From contig BSYO01000026.1 in NCBI GenBank assembly GCA_033239525.1, positions 1,798,001 to 1,862,000 of the forward strand: DNA of 64,000 nucleotides, written 5' to 3'. Position numbers and translations under genes: made by a program. This DNA is from Nepenthes gracilis (taxonomy: Eukaryota; Streptophyta; Magnoliopsida; Caryophyllales; Nepenthaceae). Below the pieces are notes generated by a model, which saw nothing but the letters and a program-made list of their open reading frames with translations, searched no databases and was not told the DNA's origin. Shown in pieces: positions 37,262 to 48,837 of this stretch. Within the stretch, counting starts at the first letter, position 1; every line of letters begins with the position of its first letter.

Positions 37262-38000
37262 AGTTCTCCTCTTGTCAGTTGCTCTTTGCAGTTTATCACC
37301 TGCTGTAAAGTTTTGTTTCACTGTCATTTCCTTTTCTTTTTCTGATGTTTTCCCACTAATAAATTGGGAAGAAATACAGCTGCTGGCCTAGCACTAGCTT
37401 AATAATTGGAAAGTAGAGTGCATTCACGAATAGATCCCATGATGAGCGTAATGAACTAGAGTAATGATAAAATCACTGTATTAAGTTACACTGCAAACTA
37501 CACAATCCGGTCAATGTCACCGCTTAAGCGGACAAGGTTATTTTTTCCCCCTCTCTTCTCTGGGAGTTACTACAATCAACGATTTTTTCAATAAAACAAG
37601 CATTCAACAATTTTTCCTTGATGCAATCTTCTGGAAAGAATAGAAAGAACACTCATTCATCGCCTAAGTCATTCCACTTGGCAAGAATTCTTCAAGAATA
37701 CTTGAAAAACAAAGTTTGGAATCGGCAAAAAGATAGCTAAATGGGAATCTTGAGAATTTCAAATTTCTGGAAATCAAGGGTTTTTACTAAAACCCAGCGA
37801 GGCCCGTTTCTCATTCCCTCAGAAAAATAAAACCAATTTCCTACAATCCAATTTTTCTCAGGGAGTTTGTCGAGATTTTGAGTCGAACCTAGCTATAGAA
37901 ACCTAGCGACAAAGGGTCTCAACTCTCTGGATAAAGATAATAAGACAAAATGAATCATTAGAGAAAACGAAAGATAATGAGAGAGAAGTTCAGAGCATAC

Positions 38001-38095
38001 CAGAATGAGAGAGAAAGAAGAATGAATCTGTGCAAGCTTGAAGTGGCGGATTCGAAAATTTCAGAGAACAGTGTCCTTCAATTCATCACCATAGT
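38001..38095 (-). other. Probable 5' UTR exon of MAT1
   Basis: On the minus strand a CT-rich leader ends ..CTCTCATTCTG with donor GTATGC beginning at 38000. It lies about 740 bp upstream of the MAT1 start codon, so MAT1 probably has an intron in its 5' UTR. The transcription start is near 38.1 kb but is not precisely fixed. Confidence 0.45.
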
Positions 38096-38725
38096 CGTTG
38101 GACTATGACTCTTTTAGCAGCCCAAAGCTCCGCAAAGGTGGTCTCCGGGAACGTTTACCCTCCGGCCACTCCCCGACGCCTCCGGCCAGAGATTTTCCAG
38201 CCGGCGAAACAATTTACCCTGATGACGGCATTTAGGAAAGAAAACCTCAAATGGTGCACTTCAACGTATGATGAAAGCCACATATAAAATCTCTAAAATT
38301 GCTTTTTTCTAAATTTAAAAAAAAAGTATTTTTACGTATCAAAAAATTCATAATACATGTTACTCCGTTATAAAATAAAATCTAAAAATTAATTAACGGA
38401 AATAATAAAATTATTTTATTATAATTTAATATTTTTAATTTTAAATTATAAAAATAATTTTGTACACAATCCACACTTTAAAAAGAAAATCAACTTGCAT
38501 CAAAACGTAATATGAAACAACAAGCTAATTTTCAGCATATCACAAATAAAATAAAAGCCCGATTAACAGCCCTAATATTACTCCCAAAAATTCATCCGAC
38601 ACTCAATCTAATATATGATGTTTAATTCGTTAAAAAAAAATAACAGAGCGATTAATATTGACAAATTATGGAGGAGATGAAGCAGTATTCCTAGTGATGG
38701 GCAATATTTGATATTAGAGATGATT

Positions 38726-38730
38726 ACTTT
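38726..38730. repeat. Target site duplication ACTTT (left)
   Basis: The same five bases follow the right LTR at 51537-51541, which fixes both ends of the retrotransposon. Confidence 0.9.
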
Positions 38731-39371
38731 TGATGGGTTCAGTCAGTCCAACCGAAGAAGATAGCCCATCAATAGAAGAAATTGGCTCAGAATTGGACAA
38801 CGTTCCAACCGGCCAAGTCAGCCCAAACGACTTAACCGGATGGGTGAACTCAATGGCCCAATCAGAACGGCCTATGATCCACTTCCTGAGCATTGAAGAA
38901 ACCCACCATAACTGGTCGAAAACTGCAAGACAAACGATATCTTTTTATCTATCAGAATGATTCAGAGGACAATTATTAGGAAAAGTCAAGCTACCATTTA
39001 ATTTTATAAATATCCCTTATTCCGGGAGGAAACAAAGAGAAAGGAAAAAGGATATAAAGCACACTCCGAGTGCATATCTCTCTCAAAGATATTTCCCGTG
39101 GAAGCACACCACATTTAGTCCCCTCACATATATATAAACATTCTCATTTGACATCCTCCATCTTTCTTTTCTTATAAAAAGATCACTGATTTGAGTGTTG
39201 GAGGATAATCAGTGAATGAGTCCTACCAATCATCTTACATTTTGTCTATTTGTGTTGCACAGGATTCAAATTCAAGGTTACGAAGATCGAACCCACTTCT
39301 AATCAACCCAATATAAATACTAGATCTATGGCTCTTTGTTTCATACAATAACCTAGACTGAGGACGTATCA
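38731..39371 (+). repeat. 5' LTR
   Basis: Begins TGATGGGTTCAGTCAGTCC and ends GAGGACGTATCA. A TATAAAT box at 39005-39011 has its counterpart at 51158-51164 in the 3' LTR. Immediately followed by the primer-binding site. Confidence 0.92.
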
Positions 39372-39390
39372 TTGGCGCCATTTGTGAGAA
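39372..39390 (+). promoter_or_regulatory. Primer-binding site
   Basis: TTGGCGCCATTTGTGAGAA directly follows the 5' LTR. The TGGCGCC start is the usual complement to a tRNA 3' end in many plant Ty3 elements. I do not assign the primer tRNA. Confidence 0.7.
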
Positions 39391-41160
39391 ATGACCAAAA
39401 AGTCAGCTTAACGACTACTCGCATTAAAGCAAAAATGATTAACACCAGAACTTAGGTGAGCGCTCATGCTAGGGAAGTCACCTCCTCTAGGAACGACCCT
39501 CCCACAGGTAGCCATGAGGAGGACTGGCAAGCACTCCTCATGCAAGTACTCAATGCACGGATGGACGACATATCCGAGATGCTCCAGACTCTTTGTGGAC
39601 AGCGGGGTCAATAGAGGCTGAGGGCTCCTTCCTCAATAGCCCGCACTTTGACTTCGAGAAGGAAGAGTCAGAAGAAGAAGTGCCTAGCCAGGATGATGTA
39701 GCGACTTGACGACCTTAGGGCTCGAATGGCCCGAAGCGATAGGGACGATCATGGTTGGAACGCCTGCTGGGCCTTAGATCATAGGTTGAAAGCTCAGAGC
39801 AATGAAATCCTCACTACTCCCGTGACGATCGTAGGCCTCTAGACCAAGAGGGGGCCGCCTGTAACATTCAGCCGATGAGTGGAAGCAGCCGCCAAACCTA
39901 GGACCAAACACAAAATTACTCAGACTTGAGGACATATCTCAACGTAAAAAGGACTACTGCTGCTTCTCAAGTTGAGGAGAAAGTGGAGAAAATATGGCAG
40001 CACGTGTTTGGAGGAAGTACTCCACAGACCTAAGGAGATCTCCATTCACAATAAAAATTCAAACATAACCACCCCCTCACAAATTCAAGATGTCGGTCCA
40101 GGTCGCCTATAATGGAAGAATCGATTCGATGGATTATCTAGACAACTTTCACACTCTCTTGAGCTTCCAGGACCTGGATGAAGTGGCCATGTGCCAATGT
40201 TTTCCTTGACCCTCAAGGAAGACGCCCGAATTTAGTTTTATCGCTTACCATGAAATTCAATTCAATTATTCTAGGAGTTGGCCGATAATTTTTTGTCAAA
40301 GTTTGCCTCCAGCTAGAGGGAAAAGAAATAGCATTGGCATCTCACCTCTATCAAGTAAGGTCCAAACAAAAGTTTGAAAAATGTTATGACCCTATTCACT
40401 GAAGAGGCTCGGTGGATTTTTTAACTCACTGACAAGGTAAAACTAAGCACTTTCATATCAACTTTGGAGTCGGGCGAGTTCTTCAAGTATTTGGCCCATA
40501 AGAACTCTCAGATTTTTCGAGAGGTCGAAGCCATTACTCATACTTAATAGCAATAGATGAGGCCAATTAGGCAAGAAATTTAGACATATAAACCACTTCC
40601 ATTCGGGGTCGATGATCAGAAAGAGAAGGAACAAAGATAGCGCCAACATCCGGGATCCTAGGAAGCATCCACGGACTGAGTTAGGTGCCCGGAGGGAGTA
40701 CAGATCCCTAAACTTGACTCCCCTAAACAACACTCACACCAACATCCTAATGCAAATTTAGGATAAGAAATTCTTGAAGTGGCCGAAGGTATTGAGGAAT
40801 CCGGATGGAGGAGACTAGTCGAAATACCGCTTGTATTATAAGTCTGGAGGTCACAACACTGAAAATTGTCGTACACTGTAGAAAGAGATAAAAATTTTGA
40901 TTAGAAAAGGGCACCTCACCCAATTTCTGTGAAAACCTAAGTAGGCTACCAGTGGTGCAGGTAGGGATAAGGTTGAGCAACCTAGGAATCGAGTGACAGT
41001 TAGGATCGTTAACAAGATAATGACATGATTGACGAAGAACAACGTTCCGGATCGCCAAGAAATGGTCACTAGTAGCAAAAAGCCGAGGGTAGGGATTAAA
41101 AATAATGTCATTAGTGTTAGCGACAAATATTTAACTCATATAATAACTCCCCACTCTGAT
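39391..41160 (+). pseudogene. Broken gag region
   Basis: Frames interrupted by stops and shifts spell recognisable plant Ty3 gag pieces: a GSHEEDWQALLMQVLNARMD-type N-terminal segment at about 39509-39560, and a capsid-like stretch around 40130-40400 with DNFHTLLSFQDLDEVAMCQ-type sequence and Leu/Phe-rich continuation. No intact nucleocapsid zinc knuckle was seen. Non-functional. Confidence 0.6.
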
Positions 41161-41289
41161 CCCTTAGTTGTATCTATCCTTGTTTTAAATGGTACTGTAG
41201 ATTATTAATTGAAATAAGTGTTTGTTAATAATAAAAATTCTAAAAATTTACTTTACCTCGATGCATATTTTAAACTGGGTCTAAAAATG

Positions 41290-41640
41290 AGTCAAATGAA
41301 GCCCACCGAGTGACCTTTGTATGGGCTGGACAATGAGCCAATACGTATCCAGAGAGTGGTCCAGCTGAAAGTCACACTAGGGGCTTATTCGAGGATGGCC
41401 TCCAGAGTGCTTACCTTTTTGGTAGTAGGCTTTTCGTCCATCTACAACTCCATCCTCGGCCAGCCCTGCCTGACAGCCGTCGAGGCAGTAACGTCGATTA
41501 TATACCTAAAAATGAAGTTTCCTACTCCATGCGGCATAGAAGAGGTCATTGACGATCAAATGACTAGCCGAACATGCTACCTGTCTCAGGTCAGTCAGGC
41601 ACCTCTTGCCAAACAATTGAAGACCCGACTTCCATGACGA
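41290..41640 (+). pseudogene. Protease-region remnant
   Basis: One open stretch reads LYGLDNEPIRIQRVVQLKV, then FLVVGFSSIYNSILGQPCL and LKMKFPTPCGIEEVIDDQ. This matches the C-terminal part of the aspartic protease and linker of plant Ty3 elements, where ILGRP is typical. The catalytic Asp segment upstream is not intact. Confidence 0.65.
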
Positions 41641-41865
41641 GACCATCTTACACCAAGCCCAGCCTAGCGAGTTTACAGACCGAGTCCCCTTGGATCCTGG
41701 CGATCTCGAGAGATATGTACAAATTGGGAATTCCTTATCAGAACCCCTCTGAGACTAGTTGATAGACTTCCTCCAACAGGATTTTGACGTCTTTTCTTGG
41801 ATGCCCGCTGATATGCCGGGATACAGATTAGAGTAACAATCCACAAATTAGGCCTAGATCCCAAT

Positions 41866-42813
41866 TTGGCAAAAATGGAGAAATCACTCTATCGAGAAAT
41901 TGGACACCATTCGCAAGGAGGTAAGGAAATTTCTCAATGCCAGGTTTATCAGAGAAGTCCAGTATCCAGACTGGCCGTCCAACGTGGTTCTCATAAAAAA
42001 AAAAGTAATAGAAAGTGGAGAATAAACGTTGATTTCATTGACATCAACAAAGTGTGTCTGAAAGATAGATTCCTACTACCAAGGATTAACTTACTAGTGG
42101 ACTCCACATCCGACCATGAGTTGTTAAACTTTATGTATGCCTACCCGGGTTATAACAAGATTCAAAAGTGTTCGAAAGACGTGGAGCATATATCGCTCAT
42201 GACTAACCAAGGGATGTACTGCTACAAAGTGACGCCATTCGAATTAAAGAATACTAGTACAATCTACCATCAGCTTGTGAATAAAATGTTTAAAGCCCAA
42301 ATTGGTGAGAATATAGAAGTGTACATGGATCACATGCTCATCAAAAACAAAGCTACCAACGACCATATCCACGGCCTCAGTGAGACATTCACCATCCTCC
42401 GTATACATCAAATGAAACTGAACTTAGCCAAATGTGTGTTTGGTGTGACCTCAAAAAAATTCTTGAATGTTGTCATCTCACAAAAAGTGATCAAGGCGAA
42501 CCCCAAAAAGATAAAAACAATCTTCGATATGAGCCCACCTCGGACTATAAAAAAAGTCCAAAAACTCACCGGAAGACTCGCAGCACTCTATCAATTCTTG
42601 GCAAAATCTATGAAAAAATATCTACCATTCTTTAAGGTTCTGAGGGGAATGAAGGCTATCAGTTTTCGGTGGACAGTCAACTATGAAATTGCCTTCCGGG
42701 AATTGAAGGAGTACCTCGCCAACCCTCCTTTTTTTATGTCTCTGCAAGAAGGCAAAGAGTTATATTTATATATAACGGTGTCCAACACCGCGCTAAACTC
42801 AATCCTGATCTAA
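41866..42813 (+). pseudogene. Reverse transcriptase / RNase H remnant (315-codon open stretch)
   Basis: Open for 315 codons with RT blocks in order: RINVDFIDINKVCLKD, FLLPRINLLVD, YPGYNKI, YKVTPFELKN, the active-site block at 42319-42336, then GVTSKKFLNVVIS and PPRTIKKVQKLTGRLAAL, and the start of the first RNase H. The active site reads VYMDHM where the family has two adjacent Asp; the second Asp codon (42331-42333) is now His. The residues before about codon 50 are out of frame with family sequence, so the original frame entered from another phase. Inactive copy. Confidence 0.85.
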
Positions 42814-42879
42814 TAGCTACCCGACATTTATATCTAATGGTGTCCGACACTGCGTTAAACTCAATCCTAATCTAACAGC

Positions 42880-43440
42880 TGCCCGATGGGCAGCGCCTGG
42901 TGTATTATGTCAGCAAAGTATTGATGGATCCGAAGACTTGCTACTCACATGCTGAGAGAGTAGCCCTGGCACTCGCCCATTCCACCGGGAAGCTACGTCC
43001 TTATTTTTAGGTGTACAAGATTGTCGTTCCGATCGACCAACCTTTGAAAGGAATGTTGTAGAGGCCCAACATGTCTAGATAACTGATCAACTAGGCCATT
43101 GAGTTGGAAGAGTTCAATGTGAAATTTTGATCACGACTGACCATGAAAGGTCAGGCCCTGGTGGACTTTATAGTCGAGACAATAACCCTGACTCCAGTCG
43201 ACCTCAACCTCGCCGAGGGCGACAGCCACATCCGATGCCAATATGGACTCTACACATGGATGGTTCTTCAATGCAACCGAGCAGTGGAGTCAGCGTGATC
43301 CTGGGGACTCCTAACGGGTCAAAGATAAAATACTCAATGATCCTCGATTGTTTGACAACTAATAACGTCACTGAGTACGAGGCATTGCTCATTGGGCTCC
43401 GGCTAGTCAGGAATGCTCAGCAAAGAATCTGATCATTTGC
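42880..43440 (+). pseudogene. RNase H and second (archaeal-like) RNase H remnant
   Basis: Pieces in shifted frames read YYVSKVLMDPKTCYSHAER and LALAHSTGKLRPYF, the tail of the Ty3 RNase H. These are followed by MKGQALVDFIVE and then WTLHMDGSSM, NGSKIKYSMILDC and NNVTEYEALLIGLRLVRNA, a second RNase H-like domain. Stops separate the parts. Confidence 0.7.
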
Positions 43441-43839
43441 AGCAACTTAGAGCTAGTTGTTAATTAGGTTCAAGAGAATTTTAAGGCATCAAGCAACGAT
43501 AACGGGAGAGATGTGGAGCAAATACCTCACCAAAGTTTAGAGCATGACCCTGACGTTCGACAATGTGGAGGTAATCAACATACTAAGGGAAGAGAACGAG
43601 AAGGTTGACCGGCTAGCAAAAGCGGCGATAACGGGAGACCCGGAGCAGTATGCGCAAGAAATGTGCAAAGTCCTCAACACCTCAAGTATAAATGACTCGG
43701 AGTGCAAAATGATGCCGATAGCCGACGCCAAAAATTGGATGACCCCATATAGAAAGTATATAGCCAACGGTACACTACCAGATAATTTGGAAGAGGCCAA
43801 TATGTAAAAAAGATGATAGTCTAGTACAACATTAAGGAC

Positions 43840-44600
43840 AGGAAACTACACCATCGCGGGCATTCCATCTCATACGTGCGGTGTCTCATGACAGAAGAAA
43901 CCGACTACGCACTGGGAGAGATGTACCTCAACATCTACGAATCTCACATCAGGGGCAAGAATCTTGCCTTTAAGCTCATGTGGTAGGGCTCTTATTGACC
44001 CACTATGAAGCGTAACGCTATAGACTTCATAGAGAAATGTAAACGCTGCCAAGTTCACGGCAACATCCCCCATCAGCCACACATGGAGTTCCAGGCCCTA
44101 CAGTTACCCTGACCGTTTGCACAATAGGGGCTCAATATACTTGGACCCCTACCCATCGCGTCCAGACAAAAAACGTTTGTCATAGTCGATATCAACTATT
44201 TCACAAAGTGGGTTGAAACTTTTCCGATGATGCGAACACCGAGCATAATGCAATAGAATTTATGCGGCAAAACATTGTGTGCAATTTCTATGTTCTAGAG
44301 TTCATAGTAACCAACAATATAACCCAATTTACCCATAAATGGCTCATAAGTACTATGCAAGTTTGAAGATAAGGTTGGTTCACACCTCCGTACCCTACCC
44401 ACAAGCTAATGGATAAGTGGAGGTGACCAACCGCACTCTACTGCATATGTTAAAGACGAAGTTGGAGGACGTTGGGGGCTCCTGAGTGGATGAGCTGCCA
44501 TCCATACTTTGGTCATACAAAATGATGCCCAGAGAACCGACGTGTGAACCGGCATTCAGCCTGTGCTATGAAATCGAGGCGATCATTCTAGTGTAAGTAG
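43840..44600 (+). pseudogene. Integrase remnant
   Basis: An HHCC-type zinc region (HSISYVRC, CKRCQVHGNIPH) is followed by core pieces LNILGPLPIASR, FVIVDINYFTKWVETFP and VTNNITQF, then LWSYK/EPTCEPAFS-type tail. Stop codons interrupt it, and the second catalytic Asp of the core (normally in DNGTQF) is Asn here (44310-44330). Non-functional. Confidence 0.75.
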
Positions 44601-46463
44601 TATTGTCCAACCTCTAGGTTGAATATTTTGATCTGCTCAACAACTCCTAAGAACTTCAAGAGCATCTTAACCTACTCGAAGAAGCCCAGGATGCTACTTG
44701 CCTTCGGATAGTTGCCTACCAACAACGAATCGTGCAGTACTACAATGAGAAGGTGAAAGCCTGCTAGTTTAAAGTAGGTGACCTAATCCTATAGAGTATA
44801 GAGGCAACTGGTAAGAACACTGATCGAAATAAGCTTTCCCCACATTATGAGAGACCATTCCACGTCTCAGCGATTATATGGAACAAGGCGTATAAGTTGT
44901 GCACCCAAGATGAAAAACTTGTCTCCCGAACGTAGAATGCTACCCACCTTAAGAAATATTACTAATAGGTCAAGAGATGTGACTAGTAAGTCACAAGCCT
45001 AGGTAAGGTTAACATAAATCATTTGGACTGCTTACAATATGTATCACGCTTAATTAATAAAATAATTGTTCATTCATTTATTCTTTATTTATTACTCATA
45101 TGTGTGCTTATTTGTCATCTCATGAAATCGCACGATCTAGGCTGCCCTTAAGTTAGAAGAAGTCCTCTTCGCCTATTCTTTGAGCTACTTCATAGCGGTC
45201 AAAAAGTTTCAATCCTACCACCGAGCGGCTCAAACAATGTCGGATTTTTAAAATTGATCACCTCATCGAGTGGCCTATATGAGGTCAAATACGTAAAAAC
45301 TTAGGGGGCTCTAGAAGCACGTATGTGAATACCTCCTCCCAATGGAGGTAGTATCGTCAATTAACTATGGTCAAGGGATTTAGGTTTGGATGCACCAAAG
45401 TGACGACATACTTTTGCAAGACCAAATGCAAATTATTAAGCGTGAACGACGACCTAAGATTTCCCCTAACCCAATAACAATAGCAGTAGAACCTAGCCGG
45501 CACATATTTAAAAAAAAAAAAAAAAGATAGAGAGACTAAAGGAAAGACTCATTACATGTACGAAAACGATCTCGTTGATTTAAGTACATTTTATTACAAT
45601 TATATACAAAAGCGCCCTATGGCTCCAATGGAGGACAATCATGAGGTTGGGAGGTTTTTGGCAAAGGCTCCCATAAGTCCACACCCTCTCTCGGATTGTA
45701 CAAAACATCTGACCAGTGCCAAGCACTGGCATTCCTAAGATGGAAGATGGAAATTGGAATGCTTGGAGCCACCAACTTTATTATATGCCGACAAAGACTG
45801 ATGCCATCCTAATATTTATGGTTCGACACCTACTTGATATCATCCGGACTGATGAAGGTCTTGAGCTTGCTCTCAACTCGGAGATTCTAATCCTGAATAA
45901 GAGCATATTTTTGCACATACTCTCGGATCAAACCCTCAAAGGAATGGACCTTCGCCTTGGTCTTGGACAGCTCATGTTTGAGAAAGGAAGATTGCTCCTC
46001 CGAAGTTCTAAACTTCTCCATTTCAACATGAGTTCAGGTCAAGCAGTCGGCAGTGGCAATAAGTTGGCAGGTCAACTCATACAACTGCAAGAGGAGAACC
46101 AGTTAGTCAAGTAATAACAAAAGGATGAGCTCCCTGTGGAGTGATCACTTGTTGAGGCCACCAAGACCTCTCGAGCTTTCGGCTCCGGGGGGTTCTGAGC
46201 TAGTCACCTTGGCCATTTCCACAACTCCCTCGGCTATGACCTCCTCTCGGACCTTGGAAACAGAGGGCTCGGGATCAAGTTGTCAACCACCTCAAAGGTC
46301 CTCTCGGCCTCAATATCCTCTCAAACCTCGAACGCTAGGGGCTTGGAGTCGGACACTTCAACAGCCTCCATAATTGCTCCGACTTTGCCCTCTCCATGGT
46401 CCTTGGGATCTGAAATTTTGGAAGGCTCCTCGGTGGCCTCACTAGCCTTGCCCACCTCATAGG
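44600..46463 (+). other. Integrase C-terminus and 3' internal region of the retrotransposon
   Basis: After a short integrase tail this is spacer between pol and the 3' LTR. It includes a 16-base A run at about 45510 and short frames at 45716-46114 and 46125-46373 whose products I do not recognise. It continues, after the two nested insertions, at 48650-48837 and 49891-50899. Confidence 0.6.
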
Positions 46464-46666
46464 TGACATTATAATATCTCAAAATATTTTTATCTGATTA
46501 AATTAAAATTATTTATTATTTTTGATAATTTTTAGGTAATTCGGATATGAAAAAAATTAATTAAATATTATAAATTTTTAGAAAATAATTGGATCTGATC
46601 GGCCGACATTCAAAGTGTGCCATTCGGTCGCTCGAAGATTGATTTGGGTTTTTGTGATTTAAAATG

Positions 46667-46710
<44 letters not shown>

Positions 46711-48649
46711 ACGTATTATATAATAATAATAATAATAATAATAACGCAGGGAAAAGAAGAAAGGAAAAGCGGAGGAGGGGTGGGGTTGGGGCTCACGCAT
46801 GCCTCATGTGACCCTACCCTTCCCTTTTTAATTTGGGGAAAGCGTGGTGCTCGGCACTGCGTGAAGAACAAAAGAAAAAAAAGGGGGCAGCGTGAGGGTT
46901 TCGCAAAGGCGAAGGAAAAAAGAGGAAAATTTACCCGTTGATTTAATTTGGGTAAAAATAACTGTAGAGCGAGTTCAAGCAAGCATCTTTTGGACGCTCA
47001 TTCCTTTTTTATAGTGTTTTAATATCTCATACATGGTATTATTGCTCTAAATCCACGGTTCTGCACGCTTACTGTAAATAATACCTGTTTTTCCTGATTA
47101 ATTGGACATATTCCATGATTACTCATATATACTGCTATATTTGCCTCTGATTTTATGAAAATACATACGTTTGGTGTCCGTTTATCGTCCGGAGTGTTTT
47201 GCAAAACCTTAGGTGCGAAAATTAAGGGGATTTAATGATTTTAATCTAAAACTTCTGTTATATAAAAGTTAATTTGTCACGTGATAATACTCTGTATGTG
47301 ATTTCTGTCTGAAAAATCTGCACTAATTTATACTGCTAAATTTTTAAAAGACTGTAAGCTGTTATTGCCTGTTCTGAAAATATTCTGACTGATTTCTGAA
47401 TCTGAAAAGGGTTTTCAGTTAAGGAAAATATTTCTGATAAATATTTCTAATATTGTTAATGTTATTTAGGACCCAAGAGTGATATGTAGTCAGGTTAGGT
47501 TCTTCGACTTACCTTAGAACGTTATGGTGATAATCAAAGATAACTCTATCCATGCAGTTATATGTGGTCCGCCCTTCCTCAGGGCATTAACCTAGAAGGT
47601 AGGTTACTGTTACCAGCCGGCGTATTGAATCCCACGAGAATGGATGTCCCACGAGACGGGATGACTGTTTTTGGCCTTAGATTGTGTGGAGTGAATACAA
47701 TCTATCCTCGATTATTTGCTTCCTCCGCTAGTAGGGTCTACTGGTAGGGTCCCTTACTGATAGAAAAAGACATTTCTATAACTTGTGTAATTGAGACCGA
47801 TTTCTGTTTTCTAGAACTTGTTTTACCGATTTATTATTAACGAAGCATGACTACAGTTTTGTATACTTTGGCATTATATTTCTGCTATAATTTCGGTAAA
47901 TCACTGTTTTATAATATTTATATTTTCACGTGTAACTGTATTCGTTTTACTGTGTTCTGTTATGCATAAAAGTTTTACTGTATACTTGCATGTACCTTGT
48001 TGGACCTCGACTCACTATTTTATTATTTTTTTCCTCTCCAGATGAGATTATAGAGTTGGTACATGATGAGAAAGAGTAATTTGAAGCTTATGTTGAAGAC
48101 TTTTAAGGATCTAAAGTATTTTGGAGTCGTCAAGAGATAGAGTTGAATATAAAGATCTGATTTTGACATATGGTTTTGTATATGGATTTTATGCCTATAG
48201 ATATATATGTATATATGGGTTATGTGTAGAAATGTATGTAATGCATGTGATGAACAGGAAACTATACTTCTACAGGATGATAGTTCTGCTTTCTCTATAT
48301 GCTTTCTGGATGTTCTGTACAAGTCCTAGGTGGCATCTCACTCATGAACTGTTAATATAGTAGATATATTGTTGGATTGATGCCATAGATGGCATCTGTG
48401 GTCCTATGAATACGTGTTGTAGAAAAAAATATAGTATAAATAGGCAATTGTGTGCATGTACTGGTTTGTTATACAGGTTTTGTACAGGTTTATTTTTTTA
48501 TTTAGCCCAATTTTAGAAAAAAATTCTACCCATTTTTTCAGAACCTAAGTGAGACTTGGGCTTCTGTTCCTATTCTGAAATGACGAAATTAACTGGAAAA
48601 AAAATCTATTCCGTTATAGACATCCTCGATAAAGTTAGTTGGGATGTCA
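46464..48649. mobile_element. Nested LTR-like insertion (2.2 kb)
   Basis: Starts TGACATTATAATATCTC and ends AGTTGGGATGTCA, giving perfect terminal TGACAT/ATGTCA. The interior has no protein domains but has the LTR-like texture of plant Ty3 elements, with TA/AAT simple repeats at 46678-46744. The 3' host sequence resumes in a composition like that before the insertion. I could not find matching target duplications on the two sides (ATAGG versus GGCAC), so the limits or the event (inter-element recombination) remain open. Confidence 0.55.
46678..46744. repeat. (AT)n and (AAT)n microsatellites
   Basis: TATATA run followed by about eight AAT units, inside the nested LTR-like block. Confidence 0.9.
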
Positions 48650-48832
48650 GGCACCAGCTCCTAGTGCAGCGAAGGGGCAACGATTGGAATCCTGCTCGAA
48701 GTAGGTGTCGGCTCTGGAATTGGATCATCCCCTATGCTAACTCCTTGTTCGCTCTTGATCGGACCAAGAAAGTTGAAAGGCTGACCACCCTCAGAAGACC
48801 CAACAACCTCGGGACCTTGAACTGATGAGGAA

Positions 48833-48837
48833 GAAAT
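48833..48837. repeat. Target site duplication GAAAT (left)
   Basis: Repeated at 49886-49890 after the nested LTR. Confidence 0.8.

Noticed and set aside
40458..41126. Several 70-100 codon minus-strand frames.
   Set aside because: They are antisense to the broken gag region of the retrotransposon and show no known domain.
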